Below are positions 1-9,609 of a stretch of 64,000 nt of DNA, piece after piece. The DNA is from Providencia rettgeri. GTDB taxonomy: Bacteria > Pseudomonadota > Gammaproteobacteria > Enterobacterales > Enterobacteriaceae. The notes beneath the pieces are model-generated. The model did not search any database and was not told where the DNA came from. It saw only the letters and a program-made list of their open reading frames with translations. The stretch spans positions 3,812,501 to 3,876,500 of the forward strand of contig UGTZ01000001.1 of NCBI GenBank assembly GCA_900455085.1, written 5' to 3'. Each line of letters begins with the position of its first letter. Within the stretch, counting starts at the first letter, position 1. The translations under genes and the position numbers were made by a program.

Positions 1-246
1 AAGCTTGTTAATACTAGGGCTGACTTTTTTCCTACCGTATCAGCATAGCGGCCGATAACATATCCGCCTAAAGGGCGGATTAAAAAACGTAATGCAAAGA
101 TACCCCATACCATTTCTGTCGCTTGAGAATAACCTAATTTAGTTAATTCAATACTTAAAATAAGTAGATATAGCTGCAAAAACTGCAATATCATAGTATT
201 CCAAAGCATTACCAGCTACAGCACCCAACCTAAATTTCCATTTCAT
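1..246 (-). pseudogene. MHS-type MFS transporter, N-terminal part, cut by window edge
   Basis: This is the first part of a major facilitator transporter that continues beyond base 1. It starts 'MKWKFRLGAVAGNALEYYDIAVFAA', and further on reads 'RFLIRPLGGYVIGRYAD', the G-R-x-A-D loop between the second and third membrane segments of the metabolite:H+ symporter group. It closely resembles the transporter at 2023-3213. One extra T near base 165 (TATTTTAAGT instead of TATTTAAGT) breaks the frame, probably a sequencing error. It lies about 50 bp downstream of regulator copy A on the same strand, repeating the regulator-transporter pairing seen at 2-4 kb. The substrate is unknown. Confidence 0.7.
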
Positions 247-297
247 TTTTATCCCTTTTCTATTAATGACTTTCCTTGTAGAGAAATATTCTGTCCT

Positions 298-1081
298 TTA
301 GGGATAACTCACCAGAGACTCCAAACAAGCAAGAGTAATACCATTTTCTTTTAAAGCCTTAAATAACCCGCTAGGTGAAGAGTAAGAGCAACCTAGTTTT
401 TCCTTAATACGTTGAATACGCTTATTTTCTGTCGCTTCTGAACAATCTTGCATATAGCTAATTTCCTTTACCCGACAATGTGACAATAATAATGCGGATA
501 GTTATTATTTCTTTACGGGTAAAACGAATATTACCAAAGCGCATATAAGGGTGAATATCTAAAGGTTCAAGCTCTTGTTCACTAAGTTTGTTAATTATAT
601 TCACTGGGAATTTAATTTCTTCACGCAATGGTTAAATAGCATAATTATCTTTGTCTTTTTTCCATGATTCATATGCGAAATCTATAATCGTTGGCCTACA
701 TTTATAAAGTGATATCATATCATTTAGTGAAATTTTCTTTCTAGAATTAATGGACGTAATTTCATATACATTTCCATACTTAGCACAAAAATCAATTTTC
801 AATTCCCTTTTCTTGGTTTTTGCTAATGTATTTACAAAGCTTTCCGAGTAATTACTCCAGTATTGAACCCCTGGAGATAACCGTTCACTTAAACGTAAAT
901 CTAAATCAGCATTCCAATAAATAAGCAGCCATTCGTAATTGTTTGACATAATACTCACTTGCTTATTGCTAAGATCAACTCTAGTTATGGATAAATCTAT
1001 ATCATTCCAATTGAAATACTTTGAAAAAAGGTTTGTTAAATTAGAACAGGATTTTTCTAATAAATTATTTTCTATATCCAT
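298..1081 (-). pseudogene. PAS-LuxR-like regulator, copy A (interrupted)
   Basis: A copy of the regulator encoded intact at 1243-2007. The N-terminal sensor-like half starts 'MDIENNLLEKSCSNLTNLF' and contains 'NYEWLLIYWNADLDLR' and 'GVQYWSNYSESF'. The C-terminal half has the LuxR-like helix-turn-helix 'CRVKEISYMQDCSEATENKR'. Two lesions interrupt it: an in-frame TAA near 632, where copy B has a Leu codon, and an extra base near 487 between 'RFTRKE' and 'SHCRVKE'. These may be errors or real decay. It sits upstream of the partial transporter at 1-246, so it may have been that transporter's cognate regulator. Confidence 0.65.
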
Positions 1082-1242
1082 ACACTATCCTTAATTTGAT
1101 TATTTTTTAAATTATTAGATTAAAATTAATACTTTTAAAAAACAGTATACTTATTAGCATCTGGAAGTTAATGAATTAAAGGCTCCACATCCCTACTCTC
1201 AATTAGGTTAATAATTCAATACGTTAAAATAGATATTTTAAA

Positions 1243-2007
1243 TTAAGGGTAACTTACCAGAGACTCCAGACAAGCAAGGGTAATGCCATTTTCTTTTAAT
1301 GCCTGAAATAAACCGCTAGGTGAAGTATAAGAGCAACCTAATTTTTCCTTAATACGTTGAATACGTTTATTTTCAGTCGCTTCCGAACAACCTTGGATAT
1401 AACTAATTTCCTTTACCCGGCAATGTGATAATAGTAATCGGATAGTCATCATTTCTTTACGGGTAAAACGAATATTACCAAAACGCATGTAGTGGTGAGC
1501 ATCTAAAATATCTCGGTTATTATCTTCAATTTTTTGAGATAAGCTTATGTCAGCCCTAAGTGGTAAAATAATATTTTCATTATCTTTCCAGGCATGTTGG
1601 GAGTAATCAGAAATAACTGCTCTTAATTTATAGAGTTCTAATAATTCATTACTTGTAAATTTTTTTCTTGAATTTATTGAGGTAATTTCATATATACCAC
1701 CATATTGGGTACAAAAATCCACCTTCATTTCTTTCTTATCTGTTTTAGATAATGTTTTTTGGAATGCGGCAGAGTAATTATTCCAATATTGAATACCGGG
1801 GGTTAATCGTTCCTTTACTTTTTTATCTAGGTCATCATCCCAAAACATTAAAACCCACTCATAGTGATTTGAAATAACTTTTACCACGTTATTTGTTACA
1901 TCCACTCTACTGTAAGTCACATCCATATCATTCCAATCGAAATATTTTAAAAACTTATCACCAAAACCAGAACAAGACAGTTCTAAGTGTTTATTTTCAA
2001 TATTCAT
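1243..2007 (-). CDS. PAS-LuxR-like transcriptional regulator, copy B (intact)
   Basis: A 254-residue protein and the only intact member of the three regulators here. Residues ~1-150 form a sensor-like domain with conserved 'FDWNDMDVTYSRVD', 'HYEWVLMFWDDDLD' and 'GIQYWNNYSAAF', resembling the PAS-like N-termini of some LuxR-type regulators. Residues ~175-254 form a LuxR/GerE-type DNA-binding domain: 'IRFTRKEMMTIRLLLSHCRVKEIS' followed by 'CSEATENKRIQRIKEKLGC'. It begins 15 bp after the end of the transporter at 2023-3213 on the same strand, so the two are probably co-transcribed. The ligand and target are unknown; regulation of the adjacent transporter is an inference from the repeated pairing. 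Confidence 0.7.
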   Translation of the reverse strand: MNIENKHLELSCSGFGDKFLKYFDWNDMDVTYSRVDVTNNVVKVISNHYEWVLMFWDDDLDKKVKERLTPGIQYWNNYSAAFQKTLSKTDKKEMKVDFCTQYGGIYEITSINSRKKFTSNELLELYKLRAVISDYSQHAWKDNENIILPLRADISLSQKIEDNNRDILDAHHYMRFGNIRFTRKEMMTIRLLLSHCRVKEISYIQGCSEATENKRIQRIKEKLGCSYTSPSGLFQALKENGITLACLESLVSYP

Positions 2008-2022
2008 ACATCCCCCTTAAAT

Positions 2023-3213
2023 TTAAGCAGTTAATAACCTTTGTTTTTTATTCAATAAAAATGACGCAAATAGCGTTAACGAGCTCAATGAAACAAAAAC
2101 ACCCACCAAGGAAACATCAATGAGGACTAAGTAATTGATAATTAATGGCGTTAACCCACCTATAATCGTCGATGCAAGGTTATACCCCATACTTAACGTC
2201 GTAACTTGCCCATTGGCTGGTTTTGCCATCGCATAATTCCAATTGCATAACACCATCGCTGAAATAATAATAATTGACGATTGGGAGATAAGTACTAATG
2301 ATAAAACCTTAGTAGACATTAGGTAATAAATAGGAATTGATAATATCGCAGCGAGCTTTACCCCTAAGTTAAACACCCGCTCAGAGTAATTGTATTTATC
2401 GGTTAGCCAACCAACTATTGCCATTAAAACCAATAATAACGTTGATGATATCATTGAATATATACTTTTAAATTCTTCGAGTTCTAACTCCTTAAGTAAA
2501 AATGAAGATGAAAAATTTAAGGTATAAAAAATAACCGAACCAGGAATAACAACCAGTAAGATATTAAATGCCTTAAGCCAATCTATTTTCTGGCGCCCAT
2601 CATATTCAATTGGTTGGTCTGTTAAGCGATAGCGAAACCAGAAACAGATCAGTATATTACCTAAACCTAATAGCAGTGGTATTCTCCATCCCACTCTTTG
2701 CATGGTTTCAGGGGGTAATATATTTTCAAGAATTAACACAATTCCTAACGAGCCAATAACGCCAACAACCGCACTTCCAGTTAACAACGCTGAAATTCGA
2801 CCTCGTTCTTGGGGTTTAGAATCTTTATATAAATAGGTAGACAGTGATGGGCTTTCACCCGCAAAACTAAAAGATAGCAACATTTGAAGAAATAGGATGG
2901 CTAAAGGTGTATATATCCCTAATAATTCAATAGGCAGAAATGCCATACACAATGTGGCACTACCGGTAAGAATGCTGACCAAAATCATTGCCGGTTTTTT
3001 ACCGACTTTATCCGCATAACGGCCAATTACATACCCCCCTAATGGCCGAATAAGAAAACGTAAAGCAAAAATCCCCCACACCAGCTCCGTTGCTTGCTGA
3101 TAACCTAGGGCGGGTTAATTCTGCACTTAAATATGATGAAATTGCAGCAAAAATTGCAACATCATAAAATTCTAAGGTATGCCCTGCGACAGCACCCAAA
3201 ACGTAATTTCCAT
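2023..3213 (-). pseudogene. MHS-type MFS transporter (frameshifted)
   Basis: An inner-membrane major facilitator transporter of about 395 residues. It begins 'MKWKLRLGAVAGHTLEFYDVAIFAA' and continues through 'RFLIRPLGGYVIGRYADKVGKK', the signature loop of the MHS group that includes ProP and KgtP, then about ten further hydrophobic segments. The start at 3213 is set by similarity to the copy at 1-246. One extra base in the run near 3198 and another slip near 3110 split the frame; both look like sequencing errors. It lies about 50 bp after regulator copy C and 15 bp before copy B. The substrate cannot be read from sequence; a small organic acid or zwitterion is typical of the family. Confidence 0.7.
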
Positions 3214-3261
3214 TTCATAAAATGATCCCATGTCCCTATAGAAAACCAATAGTTAAATTAA

Positions 3262-4023
3262 TTAATAGGCATTAATTTTTCTAAAACTTGTTAATGTAAT
3301 GCCGTGACCTTCCATTACCGAAAAGCATTCCTTTTGAGAGACCATTTCACAGTTTAATTTTTTCTTGATGTTTTTAACTCTTATATATTCCACCTCTTCC
3401 GAACAGCCTTGAATACGGCTAATTTCCTTGATATTTCGGTGGGAAAGCAACAAGGCGGATGGTTAATGCTTCTTTGTTTGAAAATGATAACTGACCAAAA
3501 CGTATAAAATTAGGGGTTTCCTTACTTCTACAAATAATAGGGTACAGGTTCATCTAATTCAATTTTTTGGCGTAACGGTAATGCCACCGTTTTATTTTCA
3601 GACCATTTTTCATATGCATAATCAGAAACTATTGAACGCCATTGATATACATGAAAGTAAGTACTCATATGAGACTTTATGGTTTCCATTGAGTGAAAAT
3701 ATCTCAAATAAATTATTGTACCTATTACAAATATCAATTTTTTTATTTCCTTTATCGAGTTTGGTTAATATTTTCTGGTATGCATCTGAATAATTAACTC
3801 CAATATTGCACCCCAGAGAATAACCGTTCTTTTAATGATAAATCCATATCATGATGCCAATAAATTAACTGCCACTCATAATTACTAGATAATGTGTATA
3901 TCTTTCCTCATCAACATTAATAATCGTATAATGGATATCAATATCATTCCAATTAAAATAATTGCAAAGATCTAACTTTACTCTAGTGCTTATTTTTTCC
4001 ATCTTATTGTTTTCTATATCCAT
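3262..4023 (-). pseudogene. PAS-LuxR-like regulator, copy C (broken)
   Basis: Third and most diverged member of the local regulator family. It starts at 4023 ('MDIENNKMEKISTRVKLDL'), keeps 'YFNWNDIDIHYTI' and later a sensor-like segment ending 'VSDYAYEKWSENK', then the DNA-binding part 'MLLSHRNIKEISRIQGCSEEVE'. Several slips between about 3455 and 3890 break the frame. It precedes the transporter at 2023-3213 by ~50 bp on the same strand, the same order as copy A and the partial transporter. Function is inferred only from the family. Whether it is a true pseudogene or damaged by sequence error is unclear. Confidence 0.6.
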
Positions 4024-4229
4024 AAAAATCACCTTATAGTTATTTAAATAAAAATAAAGATAATAAAAGCGTTTAACCCATATCTTTAGCACATAAAAAT
4101 AAATATTCAAAGACCGAAATTTAAAGGGATTTAAAATTAAGAATTATTTTTTTATCTTGATATCTAAATTTAGTTCCAGCTAACTTAAATAATTTCAATT
4201 ATATTTATATATTCACTATTGGAGATCGT

Positions 4230-4439
4230 ATGAAACAAGATTGGCACTCGGCTGATATTATTGCAGCGATAAAGAAAAAAGGTTCTTCTCTTTCACAAAT
4301 ATCACGTTCAGCAGGGTTAAACTCATCAACATTAAATAACGCCTTGTCAAGACGTTGGCCTAAAGGAGAGCGTATTATTGCCGAGTTTTTGGGTGTTGCA
4401 CCATCTGAAATTTGGCCATCGCGTTATAACGAAAAATAA
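4230..4439 (+). CDS. Nlp/Ner-like DNA-binding regulator
   Basis: A 69-residue protein matching the small Ner/Nlp (SfsB) family of lambda-repressor-like DNA-binding proteins. It has the family order 'DWHSADIIAAIKKKGSSLSQISR' then 'SSTLNNALSRRWPKGERIIAEFLG' and 'PSEIWPSRY', covering essentially the whole domain. The start ATG has 'GGAG' about 7 nt upstream. It lies divergent from the regulator/transporter family and convergent with sugE. Its targets are unknown. E. coli Nlp affects maltose genes, but this copy could be phage-derived, as Ner is. Confidence 0.8.
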   Translation: MKQDWHSADIIAAIKKKGSSLSQISRSAGLNSSTLNNALSRRWPKGERIIAEFLGVAPSEIWPSRYNEK

Positions 4440-4483
4440 CATAAGAATAGTTTTCTTTATGCCAATAAAATATCAAGAAGATA

Positions 4484-4523
4484 AAGCGGGTAACTTTCTC
4501 TGTCGCCCGCTTATTATTCATTT
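4484..4523 (+). terminator. Probable intrinsic terminator between nlp-like gene and sugE
   Basis: 'AGCGGG' and 'CCCGCT' form a short GC stem with a 15-nt loop followed by a T-rich tract (TTATTATTCATTTTT). It follows the Nlp-like gene and precedes the convergent end of sugE. The long loop makes this only moderately convincing. Confidence 0.4.
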
Positions 4524-4550
4524 TTAATTAAATAATAATTAATTTGAAAA

Positions 4551-4865
4551 TTAACTTGATACTTTTAAACCAATTAACCCGGTAATAATCAAAGCAAGGC
4601 TTAACAAGCGGAACATATTTGCTGACTCACCAAGGAAAATAATCCCAACAATTGCTGTGCCCACAGCCCCAATCCCCGTCCAAATGGCATAAGCCGTGCC
4701 GACCGGTAAATCACGCATGGCGTAGGCTAACAACCCCATACTGGTAATAATAGCGACAATAGTAATAATACTCGGTGTTAAACGGGTAAAACCATGAGTA
4801 TATTTTAAACCTACAGCCCATACCACTTCGCATAAACCTGCAAAAAAAAGAACGATCCAAGCCAT
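4551..4865 (-). CDS. sugE: Guanidinium exporter SugE/Gdx (SMR family)
   Basis: A 104-residue small multidrug resistance protein of the SugE (Gdx) subtype, which exports guanidinium in exchange for protons at the inner membrane. It shows four hydrophobic segments, the conserved membrane Glu in 'LFFAGLCEVVWAVGLKYT', and the SMR motif 'PVGTAYAIWTGIGAVGTAI'. Length equals that of E. coli SugE (105). The guanidine-II riboswitch in its leader supports the Gdx assignment over a generic drug exporter. E. coli also has sugE near efp and groEL, so this is the ancestral locus. Confidence 0.95.
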   Translation of the reverse strand: MAWIVLFFAGLCEVVWAVGLKYTHGFTRLTPSIITIVAIITSMGLLAYAMRDLPVGTAYAIWTGIGAVGTAIVGIIFLGESANMFRLLSLALIITGLIGLKVSS

Positions 4866-4891
4866 GATTGCTTGCTCCCGTTAATTACTCG

Positions 4892-4935
4892 GGGTCGTCC
4901 CATATTTAAATGACGTTGATTCAGGCCGTCCTGAA
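4892..4935 (-). promoter_or_regulatory. Guanidine-II (mini-ykkC) riboswitch
   Basis: Read on the minus strand, the sugE leader has two hairpins with the diagnostic ACGR tetraloops: TTCAGG-ACGG-CCTGAA (4935-4920) and GGG-ACGA-CCC (4901-4892), separated by about 18 nt. The second hairpin ends about 26 nt before the sugE start codon. This is the complete two-hairpin architecture of the guanidine-II class, which exposes the ribosome binding site when guanidinium binds. Seen directly in the sequence; the ligand is from family knowledge. Confidence 0.93.
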
Positions 4936-5132
4936 TACGTATGATGTATAAATACATTATAAATATTCACAGACCCAGACTCAAGCAACGAAAAATAACA
5001 AATAAGCGCAAATCAACCATAAAATTTAACCTTTTTATACCGTTTTTTATTATTAAGCATCATAACCATCGCACTCAAAATTATACACATGTAAGTAGAT
5101 GTCTAATCTGGCAAGTTCATCGAGAAAATAGC

Positions 5133-6042
5133 ATGAGTCTCAGAGACATCTTACTCGCCCTTTGTGTAGTCGTAATTTGGGGGGGTTAACTTCGTTATCA
5201 TTAACTCGGCGTTACCGCACTTCCGCCATTATTATTAGGCGCATTACGTTTCATGTTTGTAGCCTTTCCTGCTATTTTTATTTTTAAGCGCCCCAAAATT
5301 CCGTTCAAATTATTGCTTCTCTATGGGCTCACCATCAGCTTTGGTCAATTTGCCTTCTTATTTTGCGCGATTAGAGTGGGGATGCCAGCGGGGATTACCT
5401 CTGTTATCTTGCAATCCCAAGCATTCTTTACTCTATTACTCGGCGCAATGATTTTAAAAGAATCATTACAGCCGACTCACTTTCTTGGTATGTTTATCGC
5501 AATTGCAGGGCTGACCGTGTTAGCCAATGGCGCCACTGCCGGCGGGCTAGATGATATTCCATTACTCGGGTTAGCATTTACTTTAATTGGCTGGTTTATC
5601 ATGGGCTTGTGGTAACATTACCAATAGGATCATAATGAAACAGGAAGGCGCTGAGAAATGCAGTGCCCTATCATTGGTCAGTTGGAGCGCGCTGATCCCA
5701 ATCATTCCCTTTTTGATTAGTTCATGGGTTTTAGAAGGTGAAGAAGCCATTGTTGAAGGGCTATCAGGGCTTTAATTGGTCAGTCTTTGGTGTCATTATC
5801 TATTTAGCTTATTTATCAACATTTGTCGGCTATGGGCTTTGGGGAGTCCTGCTCGCCGTTATGAAGCTTGGCGTGTTGCTCCTTTTTCATTGTTGGTTCC
5901 AGTCTTTGGTTTAAGCAGCAGTGCTTTATTCCTTGGAGAGCATATAAATGGCGTACAACTTGCTGGCCTCGTTTTGATCATGTTTGGCCTAATTACCACG
6001 CTTTTTGGTAAAAAAATAATGCAACAATTAAGACGAGCCTAG
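5133..6042 (+). pseudogene. eamA: EamA-like cysteine/O-acetylserine exporter (frameshifted)
   Basis: A DMT-superfamily inner-membrane transporter of about 300 residues. Reading across frames it gives 'MSLRDILLALCVVVIWGGNF', 'LRFMFVAFPAIFIFKRPK', 'GLTISFGQFAFLFCAIRVGMPAG', 'WACGNITNRIIM', 'WSALIPIIPF' and 'YEAWRVAPFSLLVPVFGL', closely following E. coli EamA (YdeD), which exports cysteine-pathway metabolites. At least four single-base slips occur, near 5187 (GGGGGGTTAAC), 5205 (AA for AAA), 5612 and 5775. They cluster at homopolymers and are probably sequence errors. It is divergent from sugE. Confidence 0.8.
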
Positions 6043-6047
6043 TTAAC

Positions 6048-6090
6048 CAATTAATAGTCGGGAGTTTTTTAGCTTCCGATTATTTTCTTT
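6048..6090 (+). terminator. Intrinsic terminator after eamA
   Basis: AGTCGGGAG pairs with CTTCCGATT around a TTTTTTAG loop and is followed by ATTTTCTTTTCTTT, just after the eamA stop codon. A plausible intrinsic terminator with two G-U pairs. Confidence 0.6.
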
Positions 6091-6381
6091 TCTTTAACCA
6101 TTTTCGTATCAACAAAAACAACGCAACAGCTATTATTACTAAAAAACATCAAAAATCCAGATAAAAAACCAATTCATTAGATAATCGCTAGCTCAAAACC
6201 AGATAAAATCCAATAAATAATCCTAAATTAGTGATACTGGCAACAATTATTAAATTTATCTCAAATTTCAATTAGGTGTCTCGTTTTAGCTACTTTTTCT
6301 TTAACTTAACTATGGCTATATCTTCCTCAGTTTCACTTAAATAAATAACAAATATCATTCATTGAACAGATGGGGATGACT
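6091..6381. other. cstA upstream region
   Basis: About 290 bp of AT-rich non-coding sequence ahead of cstA. I see no clear CRP site of the TGTGA-N6-TCACA type here, although E. coli cstA is CRP-activated. The cstA ribosome binding site GGGGA lies at 6372-6376. Confidence 0.4.
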
Positions 6382-8474
6382 ATGGGTAAACAATTTATTT
6401 GGATTGTGCTCGCTCTGCTCGGTGCTTTTTCACTTGGCTACATCGCTTTATATCGTGGCGAACAAATCAATGCCTTGTGGATCGTTGTCGCAGCCGTATG
6501 TATTTATCTGATCGCATACCGCTATTACGGGCTTTTTATTGCTAAAAAAGTACTCCAAGTCGATGCAACTCGAATGACGCCTGCAATTCGTCATAATGAT
6601 GGCTTAGATTACGTACCAACAGATAAAAAAGTATTATTTGGTCACCATTTTGCCGCTATCGCAGGCGCCGGCCCACTGGTTGGCCCTGTTCTTGCCGCGC
6701 AAATGGGCTATTTACCCGGTATGCTGTGGCTACTCGCTGGGGTTGTGCTAGCTGGTGCCGTACAAGATTTTATGGTGCTGTTTGTCTCAACACGTCGAGA
6801 TGGCCGCTCACTGGGTGAATTAGTCAAAGAAGAAATGGGCAATACCGCAGGGGTGCTGGCTTTAATCGCTTGTTTCATGATTATGGTAATCATCTTAGCC
6901 GTACTTGCCATGATTGTCGTAAAAGCCCTCACTCATAGCCCATGGGGAACTTATACGGTTGCCTTTACTATTCCTTTAGCGATTTTTATGGGTATTTATA
7001 CCCGTTATATCCGCCCAGGACGCATTGGTGAAGTTTCTATTATTGGGCTCGTTTTTCTTGTATTTGCAATTATCTCAGGGGGTTGGGTTGCTGAAAGCGA
7101 AACTTGGGCACCTTACTTTGACTATACAGGTGTTCAACTCACTTGGATGTTAGTCGGTTATGGCTTTGTTGCTGCCGTTTTGCCAGTTTGGCTATTACTC
7201 GCTCCCGCGACTATCTATCAACCTTTTTAAAAATCGGGACTATCATTGGATTGGCAATTGGTATTTTAATTCTCAATCCAAACTTACAGATGCCATCGTT
7301 AACGAAATATATTGATGGTACAGGCCCAGTTTGGGCAGGTGATTTGTTTCCATTCTTATTTATTACGATTGCTTGTGGCGCCGTTTCTGGCTTCCATGCA
7401 CTGATTTCATCAGGCACCACACCAAAAATGTTGGCTAATGAAAACCAAGCTTGCTTTATTGGCTATGGTGGCATGTTAATGGAATCTTTCGTAGCAATTA
7501 TGGCATTGGTTGCCGCTTGTGTGATTGACCCGGGTGTTTATTTTGCCATGAATAGTCCCATGGCGATGTTAGCTCCCGCAGGTACGCAAGATGTGGTCGC
7601 CTCTGCGGCCCAAGTTGTCAGTAGTTGGGGCTTCCAAATCACTCCTGAGCAGCTCAACAGCATTGCGAATGACGTGGGTGAAACCAGTATTATTTCACGG
7701 GCAGGCGGTGCGCCAACACTGGCAGTTGGGATGGCGTATATTCTTCACGGTGCGCTTGGCGGCTTGATGAATGTGGCATTCTGGTACCACTTTGCCATAT
7801 TATTTGAAGCATTATTTATTTTAACCGCGGTGGATGCAGGAACCCGAGCAGCACGTTTTATGCTACAAGATTTACTGGGAGTGGTGTCTCCATCTTTGAA
7901 ACGTACGGATTCGCTACCCGCCAACTTGATAGCAACTGCACTGTGTGTGCTAGCTTGGGGTTATTTCCTCCACCAAGGCGTTGTCGACCCACTTGGTGGT
8001 ATTAACACCTTGTGGCCATTGTCTGGTATCGCGAACCAAATGTTAGCAGGTATGGCATTAATGCTGTGTGCTGTGGTACTGTTCAAAATGAAGCGCCAAA
8101 GATATGCATGGGTCGCTTTAGTACCAACAGCATGGCTGTTAATCTGCACGATGACTGCAGGCTGGGAAAAAACCTTCAGTGAAGATGCCCGCGTCGGTTT
8201 CTTAGCTGTAGCAAATAAATTCCAAGCGATGATTGATAGCGGCAATATTCCTGTTCAATATACAGAGTCTCAATTAACTCAGTTAATTTTCAATAACCGC
8301 TTAGATGCAGGGTTAACTATTTTCTTTATGATTGTCGTGGTATTACTGGCTCTATTCTCCATCCGCACCGCGTTGAAGGCATTAAAATCTGACCAACCAA
8401 CTGCGAATGAAGTACCATATGAACCCATGCCAGCCAACTATGAAGAAATCGTGGCAAATACGCGCCATCATTGA
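6382..8474 (+). pseudogene. cstA: Carbon starvation protein A / pyruvate transporter (one frameshift)
   Basis: An inner-membrane transporter of about 700 residues for pyruvate and peptide uptake during carbon starvation. Long identical stretches mark it as CstA rather than its paralogue BtsT: 'GYIALYRGEQINALWIVVA', 'LDYVPTDKKVLFGHHFAAIAG', 'GYLPGMLWLLAGVVLAGAVQ', 'ISSGTTPKMLANE' and 'FFLHQGVVDPLGGINTLWPL'-like segments. ATG 6382 is chosen for the GGGGA 5 nt upstream; ATG 6370 is also possible. A missing C at 7204-7206 (GCTCCCGCGAC for GCTCCCCGCGAC, expected A-P-R-D-Y) shifts the frame. A base-calling error is the likeliest cause, so the gene is probably functional. ybdD follows. Confidence 0.9.
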
Positions 8475-8563
8475 TTTTCGCGGAAAAGCTTGTCACTGTT
8501 TAGGACATATACTCTTTCTCCAAAATAATTCACGTTGGAGCAAGGCGGCCAAGAAGATAATCC

Positions 8564-8716
8564 CTAGGAGCATACTCCAGTATGTGACTAGGGTTAGCGA
8601 ATGAAGCCAACGCAGCAACAGCGTGAAGTATTAAGGATAAACTAGGAGCATACATAACAGTATGTGACAGGGTTAACAAGTGAAGTCAACAACGCTGTAG
8701 CACGAAATATGAGGGA
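8564..8716 (+). repeat. Two tandem ~75-bp intergenic repeats between cstA and ybdD
   Basis: Two imperfect direct copies with a 78-bp period begin CTAGGAGCATAC at 8564 and 8642. Each carries a small palindrome (CATACTccAGTATG in copy 1, CATAC...GTATG in copy 2), then GTGAC-AGGGTTA-GAA/CAAGTGAAG-CAAC. The second copy ends about 8 nt before the ybdD start codon. It looks like a dispersed intergenic element of the genus rather than coding sequence. Confidence 0.75.
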
Positions 8717-8723
8717 GAAAAAA

Positions 8724-8921
8724 ATGTTTGGAGAACTGGGAAAAGCAGCCCGCTACCTAGGCCAAGCGGCAAAAATGATGGTTGGCGTTCCCGATTACGA
8801 CAACTATGTCGCTCATATGCAAAGAACACACCCTGACCAAACGCCTATGACCTATGAAGAATTTTTCAAAGAGCGTCAAGACGCACGCTACGGTGGCAAA
8901 GGTGGGTTTAAGTGCTGTTAA
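8724..8921 (+). CDS. ybdD: YbdD/YjiX family small protein
   Basis: A 65-residue protein of the DUF466 family, which follows cstA (ybdD) or btsT (yjiX) in enterobacteria. The visible conserved parts are 'MFGELGKAARYLGQAAKMMVGVPDYDNYV', 'HPDQTPMTYEEFFKERQDARYGG' and the C-terminal 'FKCC'. Start ATG 8724 has GAGGGAGA about 7 nt upstream; upstream in-frame starts fall in the repeat and are unlikely. It is thought to be needed for pyruvate transport together with its CstA/BtsT partner. It is probably co-transcribed with cstA. Confidence 0.9.
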   Translation: MFGELGKAARYLGQAAKMMVGVPDYDNYVAHMQRTHPDQTPMTYEEFFKERQDARYGGKGGFKCC

Positions 8922-8937
8922 TCACTTAAAATAGACA

Positions 8938-8974
8938 AAAAAAGCCGTGGTCGAGTACCACGGCTTTTTATTTT
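8938..8974. terminator. Bidirectional terminator between ybdD and efp
   Basis: AAAAAAAGCCGTGG-tcgagta-CCACGGCTTTTTATTTTT is a perfect stem with A and T tracts on either side. It serves ybdD on the plus strand and efp on the minus strand. Confidence 0.9.
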
Positions 8975-8999
8975 TAACGATTCAGTATAGGATCAACCG

Positions 9000-9566
9000 T
9001 TATTTTACACGTGAAACATATTCACCTGAACGAGTATCAACACGGATAACTTCACCGATCTGAACAAACAGAGGAACCTTAACCACTGCGCCAGTGCTCA
9101 GTGTTGCAGGTTTACCACCTGTACCTGCGGTATCCCCTTTCAGGCCTGGGTCAGTATCGGTAATTTCTAACTCAACAAAGTTAGGTGGAGTTACCGCGAT
9201 AGGACGGCCGTCCCACAGTGTTAAAATACATTCTGCTTGGTCAACTAACCATTTCGCGTTATCGCCAACGGTTTTTTCGTCCGCTGCTAACTGTTCAAAA
9301 GTTTCGTTGTTCATGAAATGCCAGAACTCACCGTCGTTGTATAGGTAAGTTAAGTTCATATCCATGACATCTGCACCTTCAACAGAGTCAGTAGACTTAA
9401 ATGTTTTTTCCAACAGTTTGTTAGAAATCAGTTTACGGATACGCACACGTGCGAATGCTTGACCTTTACCCGGTTTGACGAATTCACTTTCTAAAACGAC
9501 ACAAGGCTCGCCATCTAACATGATTTTAAGACCTGAGCGGAATTCATTGGTACTATAAGTAGCCAT
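9000..9566 (-). CDS. efp: Translation elongation factor P
   Basis: EF-P, 188 residues, binds between the P and E sites of the ribosome and relieves stalling at polyproline stretches. The modified lysine is Lys34 in 'KPGKGQAFARVRIRK', followed by OB-fold domains ('WDGRPIAVTPPNFVELEIT', 'TGAVVKVPLFVQIGEVIRVDTRSGEYVSRVK'). Full length compared with E. coli (188). It is divergent from epmB, whose product makes the beta-lysine attached to Lys34, with 43 bp between the two start codons. Confidence 0.98.
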   Translation of the reverse strand: MATYSTNEFRSGLKIMLDGEPCVVLESEFVKPGKGQAFARVRIRKLISNKLLEKTFKSTDSVEGADVMDMNLTYLYNDGEFWHFMNNETFEQLAADEKTVGDNAKWLVDQAECILTLWDGRPIAVTPPNFVELEITDTDPGLKGDTAGTGGKPATLSTGAVVKVPLFVQIGEVIRVDTRSGEYVSRVK

Positions 9567-9609
9567 GGTGATCCTCTAATTTATAAACTAAAAATGGCAT
9601 AGCCAAAAA

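Noticed and set aside
4941..5189. Plus-strand reading frame of 82 codons upstream of eamA
   Set aside because: It overlaps the start of the eamA-like gene out of frame and consists of basic, low-complexity residues with no ribosome site; it is chance coding in AT-rich sequence.
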